A stretch of DNA of 24,733 bases from Polynucleobacter sp. (GCA_023257325.1 JALRCP010000081.1:1-24733), one strand, 5' to 3'; positions 1-9,087 are shown, counted from the first letter of the stretch. Made by a program: numbers and translations. Notes: generated by a model not told the origin, from the sequence alone.

Positions 1-615
1 ATCGGATTGGTGGCCTTGGTTCAGGCAGACATGAAGAAGTTAGTGGCTTACTCATCCATTGCACACATGGGGTTTGTCACTTTGGGATTCTTTATCTTCA
101 ATCCAATGGGGGTTGAGGGTGCCATTGTTCAGATGATTTCACACGGCTTTATATCTGCAGCCATGTTCTTGAGCATCGGTGTCTTATATGACCGCATGCA
201 CTCACGTCAAATTGCTGACTACGGTGGCGTGGTGAACACCATGCCTAAGTTCACAGCATTTGCAGTCTTGTTTGCCATGGCCAATTGTGGTTTGCCAGCA
301 ACCTCCGGATTCGTGGGTGAATTCATGGTGATTTTGGCCGCGGTGGACTATGACTTCGTGATTGGTATCTTGGCAGCAACTGCTTTAATTTTAGGGGCTG
401 CCTATTCATTGTGGATGACCAAGCGCGTTTTCTTTGGTGATGTGGGAAATCAACATGTGGCTGAATTAACCGATATCAATCGCCGAGAATTTTTAATCAT
501 GGGCATCTTGGCCATCTTCACGATTGGCATGGGTGTTTATCCAAAACCGTTTACTGATGTGATGCATGTTTCTGTCATCGAGCTTCTAAAGCACGTTGCC
601 GTAAGCAAGCTGTGA
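1..615 (+). CDS. nuoM: NADH-quinone oxidoreductase subunit M, C-terminal part
   Basis: This is the last ~204 residues of NuoM, a proton-pumping antiporter-like membrane subunit of respiratory complex I. The reading frame is already open at base 1, so the gene starts upstream of the window; the full family length is about 500 residues. The visible part begins just before the hallmark DMKKLVAYSSIAHMG segment and continues through hydrophobic helices, including the conserved ISHG turn and the GLPATSGFVGEFM segment shared with E. coli NuoM. The stop is 24 bases before nuoN, the usual last gene of the nuo operon, so the two are almost certainly co-transcribed. Identity is secure from motifs and context. 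Confidence 0.96.
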   Translation: MGLVALVQADMKKLVAYSSIAHMGFVTLGFFIFNPMGVEGAIVQMISHGFISAAMFLSIGVLYDRMHSRQIADYGGVVNTMPKFTAFAVLFAMANCGLPATSGFVGEFMVILAAVDYDFVIGILAATALILGAAYSLWMTKRVFFGDVGNQHVAELTDINRREFLIMGILAIFTIGMGVYPKPFTDVMHVSVIELLKHVAVSKL

Positions 616-639
616 TTCTGATCAAGAAAAGAGAAATAT

Positions 640-2121
640 ATGCAAGCGATTGACCTCTTTGCGATGTTGCCCGAGTTAGTTTTACTAACAGTGGCTTGTT
701 TGTTGCTGTTAACAGTGTTCATGAACGAGCCAGAAGCAACTGATGACAATATTTTTCATGCGCCACGTGGAGCGTCTTTTGCGTATAACGTCAGTTTGGC
801 CTTGTTGTTAGGATTGAGTTTTGCATTTGGTTTACAAGCAGTGGATCAACCGATTCATGCATTCAACAACATGTTTGTCGTGGATGCTTTATCAAGCATT
901 CTGAAATCAGTGGCTTGTTTGGCTGTTTTCATAACCTTGATTTATTCCAAGCAATATTTAGTGGATCGTGGTCTATTCCGAGTTGACTTTATTGTGCTCA
1001 CTCTTTTGGCCTTAATGGGTCAATGCGTGATGATCTCAGGCTCCAATCTACTGACGCTTTATTTGGGCCTTGAATTATTGGCATTGCCAACGTATGCCTT
1101 GGTTGCTATGAAGCGTGATTCTGAAATCAGCTCTGAAGCCGCCATGAAGTATTTTATTTTGGGTGCTTTGGCCTCTGGTTTCTTGCTGTATGGCATGTCA
1201 ATGCTTTACGGTGCAACCGGTAGCTTGGATTTAGATGAAATCCTTAAAGCTGTGAGTGATCAACGCATCAACCGTTTGGTCTTGGCATTTGCTGTGGTGT
1301 TCATTGTTTCTGGTTTGGCATTCAAATTAGGAGCCGCTCCATTTCATATGTGGGTGCCTGATGTGTATCAAGGGGCGCCAACCGCTGTGACCTTGATGAT
1401 TGCGGGTGCGCCTAAGGTGGCTGCATTTGCTTTGTTATTCAGATTATTGGTGGGTGGCTTGTTGCCATTGACTCAGGATTGGCAACCCATGATCATGATT
1501 CTAGCGGTCATGTCTTTGGTGATTGGTAACTTGACTGCGATTGCGCAAACAAATCTAAAGAGAATGTTGGCTTATTCCACAATTTCTCACATGGGTTTCA
1601 TGATTTTGGGCATGTTATCTATTTTTGATGAGCACGCTTACAGTGCGGCTCTGTTCTATGCGGTGACCTATGTTTTAACTACTTTAGGATCATTTGGCCT
1701 ATTGATGATCATGTCTCGCAAAGGTTATGAGTGCGAGAATCTGGATGATTTGAAGGGTTTAAATCGTCGCAACCCTTGGATGGCTTTTATGGGCTTGGTC
1801 TTGATGTTCTCCTTGGCAGGTATTCCTCCAACGGTTGGTTTTGCAGCCAAGTTATCGATTCTTGAAACTTTGGTAGATAGTGGTCATCTTTACTTGGCCA
1901 TCATTGCTGTGATGGCATCTCTGGTGGGGGCTTTCTACTACTTGCGTGTGGTGAAGTTCATGTATTTTGATGAGCCAACGCAAACTGCGCCCATTGAGGG
2001 TGGTGCCGTTGCACGCACGGTTTTGAGCTTGAATGGCTTGTTTGTGTTGTTGTGTGGCATCTATCCTGCAACCCTCATGGCGCTTTGTTTAACCGCCATG
2101 TCTAAAACATTGATTAGTTAA
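640..2121 (+). CDS. nuoN: NADH-quinone oxidoreductase subunit N
   Basis: NuoN is an antiporter-like inner-membrane subunit of complex I that couples quinone reduction to proton translocation. The 493-residue product has the usual family length and is almost entirely transmembrane helices. Diagnostic segments are [40 protein letters not shown] and the [20 protein letters not shown] block shared by the NuoM/NuoN/Mrp family. The ATG is preceded by a purine-rich stretch (AAGAAAAGAGAA) that serves as a weak ribosome site. It follows nuoM by 24 bases and lies 2 bases ahead of the DUF2818 gene, so it belongs to the distal nuo transcript. Confidence 0.97.
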   Translation: MQAIDLFAMLPELVLLTVACLLLLTVFMNEPEATDDNIFHAPRGASFAYNVSLALLLGLSFAFGLQAVDQPIHAFNNMFVVDALSSILKSVACLAVFITLIYSKQYLVDRGLFRVDFIVLTLLALMGQCVMISGSNLLTLYLGLELLALPTYALVAMKRDSEISSEAAMKYFILGALASGFLLYGMSMLYGATGSLDLDEILKAVSDQRINRLVLAFAVVFIVSGLAFKLGAAPFHMWVPDVYQGAPTAVTLMIAGAPKVAAFALLFRLLVGGLLPLTQDWQPMIMILAVMSLVIGNLTAIAQTNLKRMLAYSTISHMGFMILGMLSIFDEHAYSAALFYAVTYVLTTLGSFGLLMIMSRKGYECENLDDLKGLNRRNPWMAFMGLVLMFSLAGIPPTVGFAAKLSILETLVDSGHLYLAIIAVMASLVGAFYYLRVVKFMYFDEPTQTAPIEGGAVARTVLSLNGLFVLLCGIYPATLMALCLTAMSKTLIS

Positions 2122-2123
2122 TC

Positions 2124-2444
2124 ATGGCGCCAAGCGGTTTAAGTCTTGAATCTTGGGGGCTTATTTTGTTGGCTTTGGTAGCTGCGAATTTGGCATTTAC
2201 TTCTCCCAAGTTTTTGTTCTTTAAGGCGCTTTCAGAAAAACATGTTGGCTGGTGTTTGCTAGAAATGTTGGTTTGGTATGCCTTGATTGGCGCAGTGGGT
2301 TACAGCTTAGAAAGCATGATTGGCAATGTATTCCCGAAGCGATGGGAATTTTTTGCTGTGAGTGTCTGCTTATTCTTGGTGGCTGCTTTCCCAGGATTTA
2401 CTTGGCGCTTCTTGGTAAAGCATCGCAACGAAGCCAGTAATTAA
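2124..2444 (+). CDS. DUF2818 family small membrane protein
   Basis: This 106-residue protein has about three hydrophobic segments (roughly residues 8-27, 40-62 and 76-97) and a short basic C-terminal tail (KHRNEASN). It matches my recollection of the DUF2818 family, which is found directly after nuoN in betaproteobacteria; its function is unknown to me. It begins 2 bases after the nuoN stop, and its TAA overlaps the next gene's ATG by one base (TAATG), so translation is probably coupled in the nuo transcript. The position suggests a role linked to complex I assembly or to the membrane, but that is only inference from context. Confidence 0.85.
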   Translation: MAPSGLSLESWGLILLALVAANLAFTSPKFLFFKALSEKHVGWCLLEMLVWYALIGAVGYSLESMIGNVFPKRWEFFAVSVCLFLVAAFPGFTWRFLVKHRNEASN

Positions 2445-3034
2445 TGTCTGCTTCCAACCCTGAAAAAGATTTCTCAGATTTACCGCTTGACGACGATCAT
2501 TTGCGTGAGCATCGCGTTTCTTCAGAAGATGTCTATACCGGAAAATTTCTCAAATTAAAAAATGACATCGTTCGTTTGCCAGATGGTGGGCAGACTTATC
2601 GAGAGTATTTGATTCATCCGGGTGCAATTGCCATCATGCCAATCTTGAATGATGGTCGAATTTTATTGGAGCGTCAGTTCCGCTATCCAGTCGACACTGC
2701 CATGATTGAAATTCCTGCTGGCAAGTTGGAGGCTGGAGAAGATCCACTGAATTGTGCAAAAAGAGAATTGCTCGAAGAAACGGGCTATACCGCTCAAACT
2801 TGGGAGTTTTTAGGCCGTATTCATCCAGTCATTTCTTATTCCACTGAATTCATTGATATCTATCTGGCCAAAGACTTAACGGCAGGCGAGAGGTCTTTGG
2901 ACGAAGGCGAATTCTTAGATGTGTTTGCAGCTAGCCTGGAGCAAATGCATGAGTGGATTGCCTCTGGAAAGATCACCGATGTCAAAACCATCATCTCGGT
3001 TTATCACTGGGCGCGTCGTCTAAAACAGATTTAA
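2444..3034 (+). CDS. NUDIX hydrolase, ADP-ribose pyrophosphatase type
   Basis: A 196-residue NUDIX hydrolase, expected to cleave ADP-ribose or a related nucleotide-diphosphate conjugate to nucleoside monophosphate plus a phosphorylated remainder. A complete Nudix box lies at residues 93-115: G, five residues, E, seven residues, REL, L, EE, T, G, Y; the acidic residues bind Mg2+. The RQFRYPV segment before it and the EIPAGK lead-in are typical of the ADP-ribose pyrophosphatase (NudF-like) branch. The first ~25 residues are acidic and poorly conserved in appearance. Its ATG overlaps the DUF2818 stop by one base, so it is read from the nuo transcript. The substrate is inferred from the subfamily pattern. 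Confidence 0.9.
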   Translation: MSASNPEKDFSDLPLDDDHLREHRVSSEDVYTGKFLKLKNDIVRLPDGGQTYREYLIHPGAIAIMPILNDGRILLERQFRYPVDTAMIEIPAGKLEAGEDPLNCAKRELLEETGYTAQTWEFLGRIHPVISYSTEFIDIYLAKDLTAGERSLDEGEFLDVFAASLEQMHEWIASGKITDVKTIISVYHWARRLKQI

Positions 3035-3115
3035 AGCTTATTTCAATTAAGTTTTACAATATCAAATTAGAGCAAAAATACTTGAAATATTAGAAATAAG
3101 CCCCATTTGTAGTCT

Positions 3116-3604
3116 ATGAAAGTTTATAACCTCGCTTGTCCTCTAGAACATCATTTTGAAGGTTGGTTTGCTTCAGAAGCAGATGCCACGCAACAACAAG
3201 AAAATGGTCTGTTGACCTGTCCGATTTGTGACAGTCACGAGATTGTGCGTTTGCCTTCCGCCCCTAGAATTGCCAAAAGTTCAAGTCGTGAGATTGCACC
3301 GGTTCCAGCAGTTGAAGTCACTCAAGAGTCTGGAAATTCCATGGTCTTGTCAGGTACGGAGCATGCCAATTTACAGGCTCAGGTCCAGGCAACGGTCATG
3401 AAGGCTATGCGCGACCTCATGAAAAAAACAGAAGATGTGGGCCATGATTTTGCTGAAGAGGCGAGAAAAATTCATTATCGCGAAGCTCCCGAGCGCAGCA
3501 TTCGGGGTCATGCCACGGCTGATGAGACTGCTGAGTTGCGCGAAGAGGGTATCGAAGTTGTTTCTTTACCGATTTTCCCCGCACTTAAAGATACGCTGCA
3601 GTAA
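3116..3604 (+). CDS. DUF1178 family protein, putative zinc-binding
   Basis: A 162-residue protein of the DUF1178 family. The N-terminus has the family signature: a Cys at residue 8 followed by EHHFEGWF, then a CPIC pair at residues 35 and 38. Together with the nearby His residues these could form a zinc site (inference). The middle is low-complexity, and the C-terminal half (DVGHDFAEEARKIHY ... IRGHATADE) is the other conserved block. The molecular role is not known to me. It lies 81 bases after the NUDIX gene on the same strand and could be the end of that transcript or have its own promoter. No good Shine-Dalgarno sequence is visible before the ATG. Confidence 0.87.
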   Translation: MKVYNLACPLEHHFEGWFASEADATQQQENGLLTCPICDSHEIVRLPSAPRIAKSSSREIAPVPAVEVTQESGNSMVLSGTEHANLQAQVQATVMKAMRDLMKKTEDVGHDFAEEARKIHYREAPERSIRGHATADETAELREEGIEVVSLPIFPALKDTLQ

Positions 3605-3632
3605 TCAATTCATCCAATAAATATTTATTTGA

Positions 3633-3944
3633 CTAATTGGCGGGTACAAGCTTTTGCTTGCGACTGTAATCTTGAACCGGAACCTCATTGGGTTTTAAGC
3701 GTTTTTCACACACCGGTTGGCCGTCAAAAACACGCATGACTGAACAGTCGTGCCCAGTACTTTCTGAGGCGGCGTGGTCAGTTAAGCTCTTGCCGGTCGT
3801 GACTGTGGTGCCCACACTGGCGGCTGTGACTGGGTAAGCCGCGACCAGTGCGCAGCCAGTTAACTGTCCGAGTGCCAAAATGGCCCCAAAACCAAGAAAA
3901 AGTCTAAAAATGCTCAATTGGGTAGAATGTGAGAAAGTAGTCAT
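3633..3944 (-). CDS. Small hypothetical lipoprotein
   Basis: A 103-residue protein with a hydrophobic signal segment (residues ~10-27) ending in the lipobox LTGC, so it should be lipidated at Cys31 and exported. The mature part contains [17 protein letters not shown], then two cysteines (DCSV and PVCE) about 12 residues apart that could form a disulphide. I recall a similar TGKSL-DHA / DC pattern in short uncharacterised betaproteobacterial lipoproteins, but know no function. It is convergent with the DUF1178 gene and divergent from mmsA, with only 30 bases between start codons. No clear ribosome site precedes the ATG, and a short palindrome (ATTCTAAGAAT) overlaps it. Confidence 0.75.
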   Translation of the reverse strand: MTTFSHSTQLSIFRLFLGFGAILALGQLTGCALVAAYPVTAASVGTTVTTGKSLTDHAASESTGHDCSVMRVFDGQPVCEKRLKPNEVPVQDYSRKQKLVPAN

Positions 3945-3974
3945 TCTAAGAATATAAATGAAGTAGGAGACAAA

Positions 3975-5468
3975 ATGTCAGAAACTATCGGACACCATAT
4001 CAATGGTGAGCTTGTTCGTTTTGGGGGTGCGTCAGCGCCTGTCTATGAGCCCGCCACGGGTCAGGTGCGTCGTCAGGTTGAATTGGCCAGTGTTGATGGT
4101 GTTGCCAAGGCCGTGGCTGCTGCTAAAGCCGCATTTCCAGCTTGGTCTACTACCCCAGTGACGCGTCGTGCCAAGGTCATGTTTAATTTCAAGGCCATCA
4201 TTGAAGCTCGCATGGATGAGATGGCAGAAATCATTACCCGTGAGCATGGCAAAACATTCGAGGATGCTAAGGGAGAAATTCAACGTGGTTTAGAGGTGGT
4301 TGATTTTGCTTGTGGTATTGCGCAACTTTTAAAAGGCGAGTACACCGAACAAATCGCCAAAGGAATGGATGCTTGGACCATGCGTCAGGCTCTGGGTGTG
4401 TGTGCAGGTATTACGCCATTTAACTTCCCAGCCATGGTGCCTATGTGGATGTATCCAGTAGCGATTGCTTGCGGAAATACATTTGTTTTGAAGCCTTCAG
4501 AACGTGATCCATCTGCCACTCTTTTAGCAGCTCGTTGGTTGGAAGAGGCTGGGTTACCTAAGGGTGTTTTTAATGTGGTTCAAGGTGATAAAACAGCCGT
4601 AGATGCTCTTTTGCATCATCCTGATGTGAAGGCGGTGAGTTTTGTGGGCTCAACGCCAATCGCCTCCTATATTTACGAAACTGCAGCCAAAAATGGCAAG
4701 CGAGTTCAAGCCTTGGGCGGTGCTAAAAACCACATGGTGGTAATGCCCGACGCTGATTTAGATCAGGCGGTGGATGCTTTGATGGGGGCTGCTTATGGTT
4801 CAGCCGGCGAGCGTTGCATGGCAATTTCAGTGGCAGTCGCTGTGGGGGATGTGGCGGATGCCTTAATTGAAAAATTAACCGCCCGCATTCAAAAACTCAA
4901 GGTAGATAACGGCATGACGCCAGGCGCTGAAATGGGTCCTTTAGTGACTAAAACCCATTTAGATAAAGTCAAAGGTTACGTTGATGCCGGCGTGAAGGAA
5001 GGCGCCCAATTGGTGGTCGACGGACGCGGCTTAAAAGTATCTGGTTGTGAGGATGGTTTCTTCTTGGGTGGTTGTTTGTTTGACCATGTAGAACCTCACA
5101 TGAGCATCTACAAAGAAGAAATCTTTGGCCCCGTATTGAGTGTGATGCGTGTCAAAGACGTGGCCACTGCAATTCAATTGATCAATGATCACGAGTACGG
5201 TAATGGAACAGCGATTTTCACGCGTGATGGCAACACCGCTCGCGAATTTGTCAGTCGTATTCAGGTTGGTATGGTCGGTGTGAACGTGCCGATTCCAGTG
5301 CCTATGGCATTCCATTCATTTGGTGGCTGGAAGCGCAGTTTATTTGGCGATCATCACGTACATGGTCCAGAGGGTGTGCGTTTTTACACTCGCATGAAAG
5401 CGGTGACTCAGCGTTGGCCAGAAACCATTGCTCAAGGACCGAGTTTTAGTATGCCGGTCAATGGATAA
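3975..5468 (+). CDS. mmsA: CoA-acylating methylmalonate-semialdehyde dehydrogenase
   Basis: A 497-residue aldehyde dehydrogenase of the MmsA branch. It oxidises (methyl)malonate semialdehyde with NAD+ and CoA, releasing propionyl-CoA or acetyl-CoA in valine, thymine, inositol or beta-alanine catabolism. The catalytic cysteine is Cys281 in [11 protein letters not shown], a segment characteristic of this CoA-dependent group. The general-base Glu of ordinary aldehyde dehydrogenases is absent in [10 protein letters not shown], as expected for MmsA. The cofactor region contains [14 protein letters not shown] and KPSERDPS. A good Shine-Dalgarno (GGAG at 3966-3969) lies 5 bases before the ATG. The gene stands alone; propionyl-CoA links it metabolically, not positionally, to prpE at the other end of the window. 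Confidence 0.95.
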   Translation: MSETIGHHINGELVRFGGASAPVYEPATGQVRRQVELASVDGVAKAVAAAKAAFPAWSTTPVTRRAKVMFNFKAIIEARMDEMAEIITREHGKTFEDAKGEIQRGLEVVDFACGIAQLLKGEYTEQIAKGMDAWTMRQALGVCAGITPFNFPAMVPMWMYPVAIACGNTFVLKPSERDPSATLLAARWLEEAGLPKGVFNVVQGDKTAVDALLHHPDVKAVSFVGSTPIASYIYETAAKNGKRVQALGGAKNHMVVMPDADLDQAVDALMGAAYGSAGERCMAISVAVAVGDVADALIEKLTARIQKLKVDNGMTPGAEMGPLVTKTHLDKVKGYVDAGVKEGAQLVVDGRGLKVSGCEDGFFLGGCLFDHVEPHMSIYKEEIFGPVLSVMRVKDVATAIQLINDHEYGNGTAIFTRDGNTAREFVSRIQVGMVGVNVPIPVPMAFHSFGGWKRSLFGDHHVHGPEGVRFYTRMKAVTQRWPETIAQGPSFSMPVNG

Positions 5469-5519
5469 AATTAAATTCATCGGATTATTAGGGTTTTAAG
5501 CTAACTTTAAACAATCCAT

Positions 5520-5533
5520 TTGATTTTTATCAA
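5520..5533 (+). promoter_or_regulatory. FNR/Anr-type binding site upstream of hemN
   Basis: The sequence TTGAT-TTTT-ATCAA matches all ten fixed positions of the FNR consensus TTGATNNNNATCAA. Its centre (between 5526 and 5527) lies exactly 32 bases before the centre of a TAAAAT -10 hexamer, the geometry of a class II (-41.5) activated promoter. HemN is the anaerobic route of haem synthesis and a known FNR/Anr target in other proteobacteria, which supports function. The motif match is seen directly; regulation is inferred. Confidence 0.82.
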
Positions 5534-5544
5534 TTTGACCTAAA

Positions 5545-5572
5545 TCATGGGGGCTTAAAATAGCCCCCATGA
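5545..5572 (+). terminator. 11-bp hairpin spanning the hemN start codon; possible mmsA terminator
   Basis: Arms 5545-5555 and 5562-5572 are perfectly complementary over 11 bp with a 6-base loop (5556-5561), and the inner part is seven GC-rich pairs (GGGGGCT/AGCCCCC). The right arm contains the hemN ATG. Five T residues follow at 5576-5580, after three non-T bases, so it could end mmsA transcription, though the U-tract is short and offset. In read-through RNA it would bury the hemN start codon. The hairpin is certain as sequence; its role is uncertain. Confidence 0.5.
5556..5561 (+). promoter_or_regulatory. -10 element of the predicted hemN promoter
   Basis: TAAAAT (five of six matches to TATAAT) sits at class II distance from the FNR-type box. 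It predicts transcription starting at about 5568-5569, i.e. at the hemN ATG itself, which implies a leaderless or near-leaderless mRNA. No Shine-Dalgarno is visible before the ATG, which agrees with this. Confidence 0.6.
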
Positions 5573-6990
5573 CCATTTTTGAGCTGCCAACTTGTTCAGG
5601 CACCAACACTCTTGAGCCTCTATTTCAGCCTGAGTTGTTGAAACGATTTGATATCAATGGGCCTCGCTATACATCGTATCCAACTGCCGATCGATTTCAC
5701 GGCCAATTCAGCGGCAATGATTACAAAGCCGCATTAAAGGGTTGCGCACAACATCAAAAGCCAATTTCTTTGTACTTTCATTTACCGTTTTGTCCGAATA
5801 TTTGTTACTACTGCGGATGTAACAAAATCATTACCAAAGATCATGGTCGGAGCGCTAAGTACATCAAGTATTTGGCCAAAGAAATGAATCTTGTAACCGA
5901 AGTCATGGGGGCCGCAAAAAAGATACCTGTCACTCAGCTTCATTGGGGTGGTGGCACACCCACATTTTTATCTCATGCAGAAATGAGAGAATTGATGGGG
6001 CATATTCAGGATCATTTTGAGCTTCAAGAGGGTGGTGAATATTCCATTGAAATTGATCCGCGTCGAGTTGGTGAGTCCGATATTCAGTTGCTGGCAGAGC
6101 TTGGTTTTAATCGAATCAGTCTGGGTGTCCAAGATTTTAATTTGGCGGTTCAAGAAGCGGTTCATCGTGTTCAAACCATAGAAGAAACTCAAGCAGTGAT
6201 TGATTGGGCCAGGCGATATGGCTTTAACTCAGTCAGTGTAGATTTGATTTACGGTCTTCCCAAGCAAACGCCAGACACTTTCAAACAAACGGTGGATGCT
6301 GTCATTGGCATGAATCCAGATCGTTTATCGGTCTACAGTTATGCGCATTTGCCCACCATCTTCAAGCCTCAGCGACGCATTGCTGAAGTGGATTTGCCTG
6401 TGGCCAAAGACAAGTTAGATATTCTGGCCAATACGATTGATCAACTCAATCAAGCGGGTTATGTATTTATTGGCATGGATCACTTTGCTAAACCCAACGA
6501 TGAATTGGCGATTGCCCAACAGCAGGGTCGTTTACATCGCAATTTTCAGGGCTATTCAACCCAAGCTGAGTGCGACTTATTGGCGTTTGGAATTTCTTCG
6601 ATTGGCAAAGTGCATGATACCTATCCACAAAACTTAAAGACGCTTGACGAGTATTATCACGCGCTAGATCAGCATGAGTTGCCCACCATGCGTGGCTTGA
6701 AACTCAACAAAGATGACATCTTAAGAAGAGAGTTGATTGGTGAATTAATGTGTCAGTTTCAATTGAACACAGAACAATTTGCCAAAAATCATGATATCTC
6801 TTTTAGAGACTATTTCTCCAAAGAAATGCTGGAGCTAAAAGAGTTAGAAGAAGCAGGTCTCTTGGAGTGGGATGGTGAAGTGATTAATATTCCGACTAAA
6901 GGTCGATTATTGGTCAGACGTGTGGCGATGGCTTTTGATCGTCATTTGCGAGAGGCGTCTACGCAGGCTAAGTATTCAAAAGTGGTTTAG
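5569..6990 (+). CDS. hemN: Oxygen-independent coproporphyrinogen III oxidase (HemN)
   Basis: A 473-residue radical-SAM enzyme that decarboxylates coproporphyrinogen III to protoporphyrinogen IX without oxygen. The Fe-S motif is C75-x3-C79-x2-C82-x-C84, including the fourth cysteine typical of true HemN (C62/66/69/71 in E. coli) as opposed to HemW. GGGTPTF (127-133) forms part of the SAM site, and the N-terminal NGPRYTSYPTA block (30-40) is the HemN signature. The protein is about 15 residues longer at the N-terminus than E. coli HemN. In-frame TTG codons 23-24 are alternative starts, but the ATG fits the predicted leaderless promoter. It is predicted to be induced at low oxygen through the FNR box. 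It is convergent with the histidine kinase gene. Confidence 0.96.
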   Translation: MTIFELPTCSGTNTLEPLFQPELLKRFDINGPRYTSYPTADRFHGQFSGNDYKAALKGCAQHQKPISLYFHLPFCPNICYYCGCNKIITKDHGRSAKYIKYLAKEMNLVTEVMGAAKKIPVTQLHWGGGTPTFLSHAEMRELMGHIQDHFELQEGGEYSIEIDPRRVGESDIQLLAELGFNRISLGVQDFNLAVQEAVHRVQTIEETQAVIDWARRYGFNSVSVDLIYGLPKQTPDTFKQTVDAVIGMNPDRLSVYSYAHLPTIFKPQRRIAEVDLPVAKDKLDILANTIDQLNQAGYVFIGMDHFAKPNDELAIAQQQGRLHRNFQGYSTQAECDLLAFGISSIGKVHDTYPQNLKTLDEYYHALDQHELPTMRGLKLNKDDILRRELIGELMCQFQLNTEQFAKNHDISFRDYFSKEMLELKELEEAGLLEWDGEVINIPTKGRLLVRRVAMAFDRHLREASTQAKYSKVV

Positions 6991-7036
6991 TTCATCCAAA
7001 CCTAAACCTAAACCCAACCAATCCAAAACTACCCAA

Positions 7037-8422
7037 TTAAGACAGACCTCTCAAGCGCAAGACCATCCGAGTGCCGTGTCCTGGAGTCTTATCTTCTGCC
7101 TGAATGCTGCCGCCATGTTGAGTCACGATTTCTTTGACAATGGCCAAGCCTAAACCGCTACCAAATGATTGGCTGCCTAAAACTCTGTAGTAGGGCGAAA
7201 ATATTTTTTCTTTTTCTGTTGCTGGAATGGATGCGCCATCATTGCTGACGCACAGCTCAATTTGCCCTTGATTTTCTTCCAAAGAAACATCAATCACACC
7301 ATTGGGTAAGCCGTACTGCGAGGCGTTGTCAATCAAGTTTTGAATGACTCGCTCTAATTTGTGCTGTTCTCCCAAAATCAATACATCCTTCTTGATGTGC
7401 ATTTGAATGGTTTGACCTCGTTGCAAAATCAATGGCTCAGTATTTTTGATAATTTCTCTGCAAATACCATCTAGCGATAAAACCTGCTTTTGTTCTTGGT
7501 CAACAGCCCCCGTGAGGCGGCTAAAGGTCAATAATTGTTCTGTGAGGCGAGTAGTTCTTCGCAAGCCATTGAGGGCTTCTTGCAAAGAGACATTTCTATC
7601 TTGCTCGTTATGGGCTTTGACAGCATTCTCAATATGTATTTTTAAAGCAGCAATCGGGGTTCGGATTTCATGGGCGGCTGCATCAATGAATTTTTGCTCA
7701 CGCTTGAAGGCGGCGTTCACGCGATCTAGTAGATGATTCAGTTCATCCACCACGGGCTTGAGCTCAATAGGAAATTTATTGAGTTGAATGGGTGTAATAG
7801 ACTGAGGGTCTCGTTTCGAAATGGCTGAGGCCAGAATTTGTAAAGGCTTGAGGTTTTGAAAAACAATTAAATTCACCACAATCAGCAAAATGAATGCGCC
7901 AATGATTAGAGGAGTCAAAATCGCCATGCCTAAATCGCCCGCCATTTCGTCGCGCACGGCGTCATTCTCAGCCACCATCACCCACACGTCTCCAGACTTT
8001 AATTTAAACACTTGCCATAAGTCTTTATTTAATTGACTCTTACTAAAGCCCTCGGTAAAAGGACCGAGCGGTTTATCGGGAGCAGTCGCTGATTTGGCGA
8101 GTAATTGCCCATTTTCATGCCATACCTGAAAAGAAATTTTGCTTTCATAGGGGTGACCTGTGATTTCCTCATCTTCCTCATGACTATGTTCTAGTTCTTT
8201 GGGGAGTTGAATGATGATGGGGTTGCTAATGGTTGCGTGTTCTAGTTGCTTGGCTACCAAAGCCTCCAATACCCGAGCAGAGGTCGCCAATCGAGCACTG
8301 AAAATTTCCTCAGATTCATGGTCGGTCACGCGGTGTGCTGCAATGCCCATGCCGGCCAAAATGACAATCATGGACAATAAAATGCCAACCAATAATCGTC
8401 TGCGAATTGAAAAATAAATCAT
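7037..8422 (-). CDS. Two-component sensor histidine kinase, QseC-like
   Basis: A 461-residue membrane sensor kinase. A transmembrane helix (~residues 11-29) is followed by a periplasmic domain (~30-165, with an acidic/His stretch HSHEEDEE near 79-86 that might bind metal, inference) and a second helix (~168-189). Next come a HAMP-like linker, the H-box FIDAAAHEIRTP with phospho-acceptor His251, the N-box NLIDNASQYG (Asn366) and the glycine box GSGLGLAIVKE (421-431). The G1 box reads SNDGASIP instead of the usual DNGPGI, a weakly diverged ATP-lid segment. Its ATG overlaps the stop of the response-regulator gene by four bases (ATGA), so the pair is translationally coupled. The signal is unknown; the QseC-like label is by architecture only. 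Confidence 0.93.
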   Translation of the reverse strand: MIYFSIRRRLLVGILLSMIVILAGMGIAAHRVTDHESEEIFSARLATSARVLEALVAKQLEHATISNPIIIQLPKELEHSHEEDEEITGHPYESKISFQVWHENGQLLAKSATAPDKPLGPFTEGFSKSQLNKDLWQVFKLKSGDVWVMVAENDAVRDEMAGDLGMAILTPLIIGAFILLIVVNLIVFQNLKPLQILASAISKRDPQSITPIQLNKFPIELKPVVDELNHLLDRVNAAFKREQKFIDAAAHEIRTPIAALKIHIENAVKAHNEQDRNVSLQEALNGLRRTTRLTEQLLTFSRLTGAVDQEQKQVLSLDGICREIIKNTEPLILQRGQTIQMHIKKDVLILGEQHKLERVIQNLIDNASQYGLPNGVIDVSLEENQGQIELCVSNDGASIPATEKEKIFSPYYRVLGSQSFGSGLGLAIVKEIVTQHGGSIQAEDKTPGHGTRMVLRLRGLS

Positions 8423-9087
8423 ATGGACTCAATGTCTCCAATGCGATATCCAACGCCACGCATGGTTTTGATGATGTCAGGACTTATTTTTTTACGTAAA
8501 TTGTGGATGTGTACATCAATGGTATTGCTTTCAACCCCATCGTTCCAGCCATAGAGAGATTCTTCTAATTGATCCCGAGTAAACACTTGATGAGGATTTT
8601 CAGCGAGCTTCTTAATGAGCATGAATTCACGACGTTGCAAGTCAATGAGTTTGCCATTCCAGGTCACTGATAAAGCTGACAAATCAATGGAGAGCTTACC
8701 GATTTGTAATTGATTGACTTTGTGCCCGCTTCGACGTCTTTCTAAGACTCGGATGCGAGCCATGAGTTCATCCAGCTCAAATGGTTTTGTTAAATAGTCG
8801 TCGGCCCCTAAATCAAGACCTAAGATTCGGTCTTGTGTGGCATCGCGGGCTGAAAGAATCAGAACAGGAGTTTGGTTACCTTTTTGGCGAATGTGTTTGA
8901 GCACTTCTGTGCCATCGATCTTAGGAAGCCCAAGATCTAGAATGGCCATATCAAAAAGATCATGACTAAAAGCTTGGATGGCCTTTTGGCCATCATCAAC
9001 TCTTTCTACCAAATGGTTGGCACGTGTGAGTGCTGACATCAAACCTGACGCCAGCAATTCATCATCTTCAACCAGTAATATCCTCAC
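8419..9087 (-). CDS. OmpR-family response regulator, QseB-like
   Basis: A 222-residue DNA-binding response regulator. The receiver domain (1-~115) has the acidic pair Glu7/Asp8-Asp9, the phospho-acceptor Asp51 in LDLGLP, and Lys100 in the LTKPF motif. The C-terminal winged helix (~125-218) has the OmpR-type LQRREFMLIKKLAENP and NTIDVHIHNLRKKI segments. It directly precedes its kinase. It lies 52 bases behind the TPR-protein gene on the same strand, so it could be expressed from the metabolic cassette upstream or from its own promoter in that gap, where repeated GTTC/GAAC half-sites occur. The target genes are not evident; the neighbouring cassette is the obvious candidate. Confidence 0.94.
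   Translation of the reverse strand: MRILLVEDDELLASGLMSALTRANHLVERVDDGQKAIQAFSHDLFDMAILDLGLPKIDGTEVLKHIRQKGNQTPVLILSARDATQDRILGLDLGADDYLTKPFELDELMARIRVLERRRSGHKVNQLQIGKLSIDLSALSVTWNGKLIDLQRREFMLIKKLAENPHQVFTRDQLEESLYGWNDGVESNTIDVHIHNLRKKISPDIIKTMRGVGYRIGDIESI

Noticed and set aside
3036-3101. 9-bp inverted repeat GCTTATTTC ... GAAATAAGC flanking the gap before the DUF1178 gene
   Set aside because: The loop is 48 bases of AT-rich sequence with no T-tract or promoter geometry that makes sense; chance is likely in such composition.
3616-3629. AT-only palindrome AATAAATATTTATT between the convergent DUF1178 and lipoprotein genes
   Set aside because: The stem is too weak (no GC pairs, no loop) to call a terminator.
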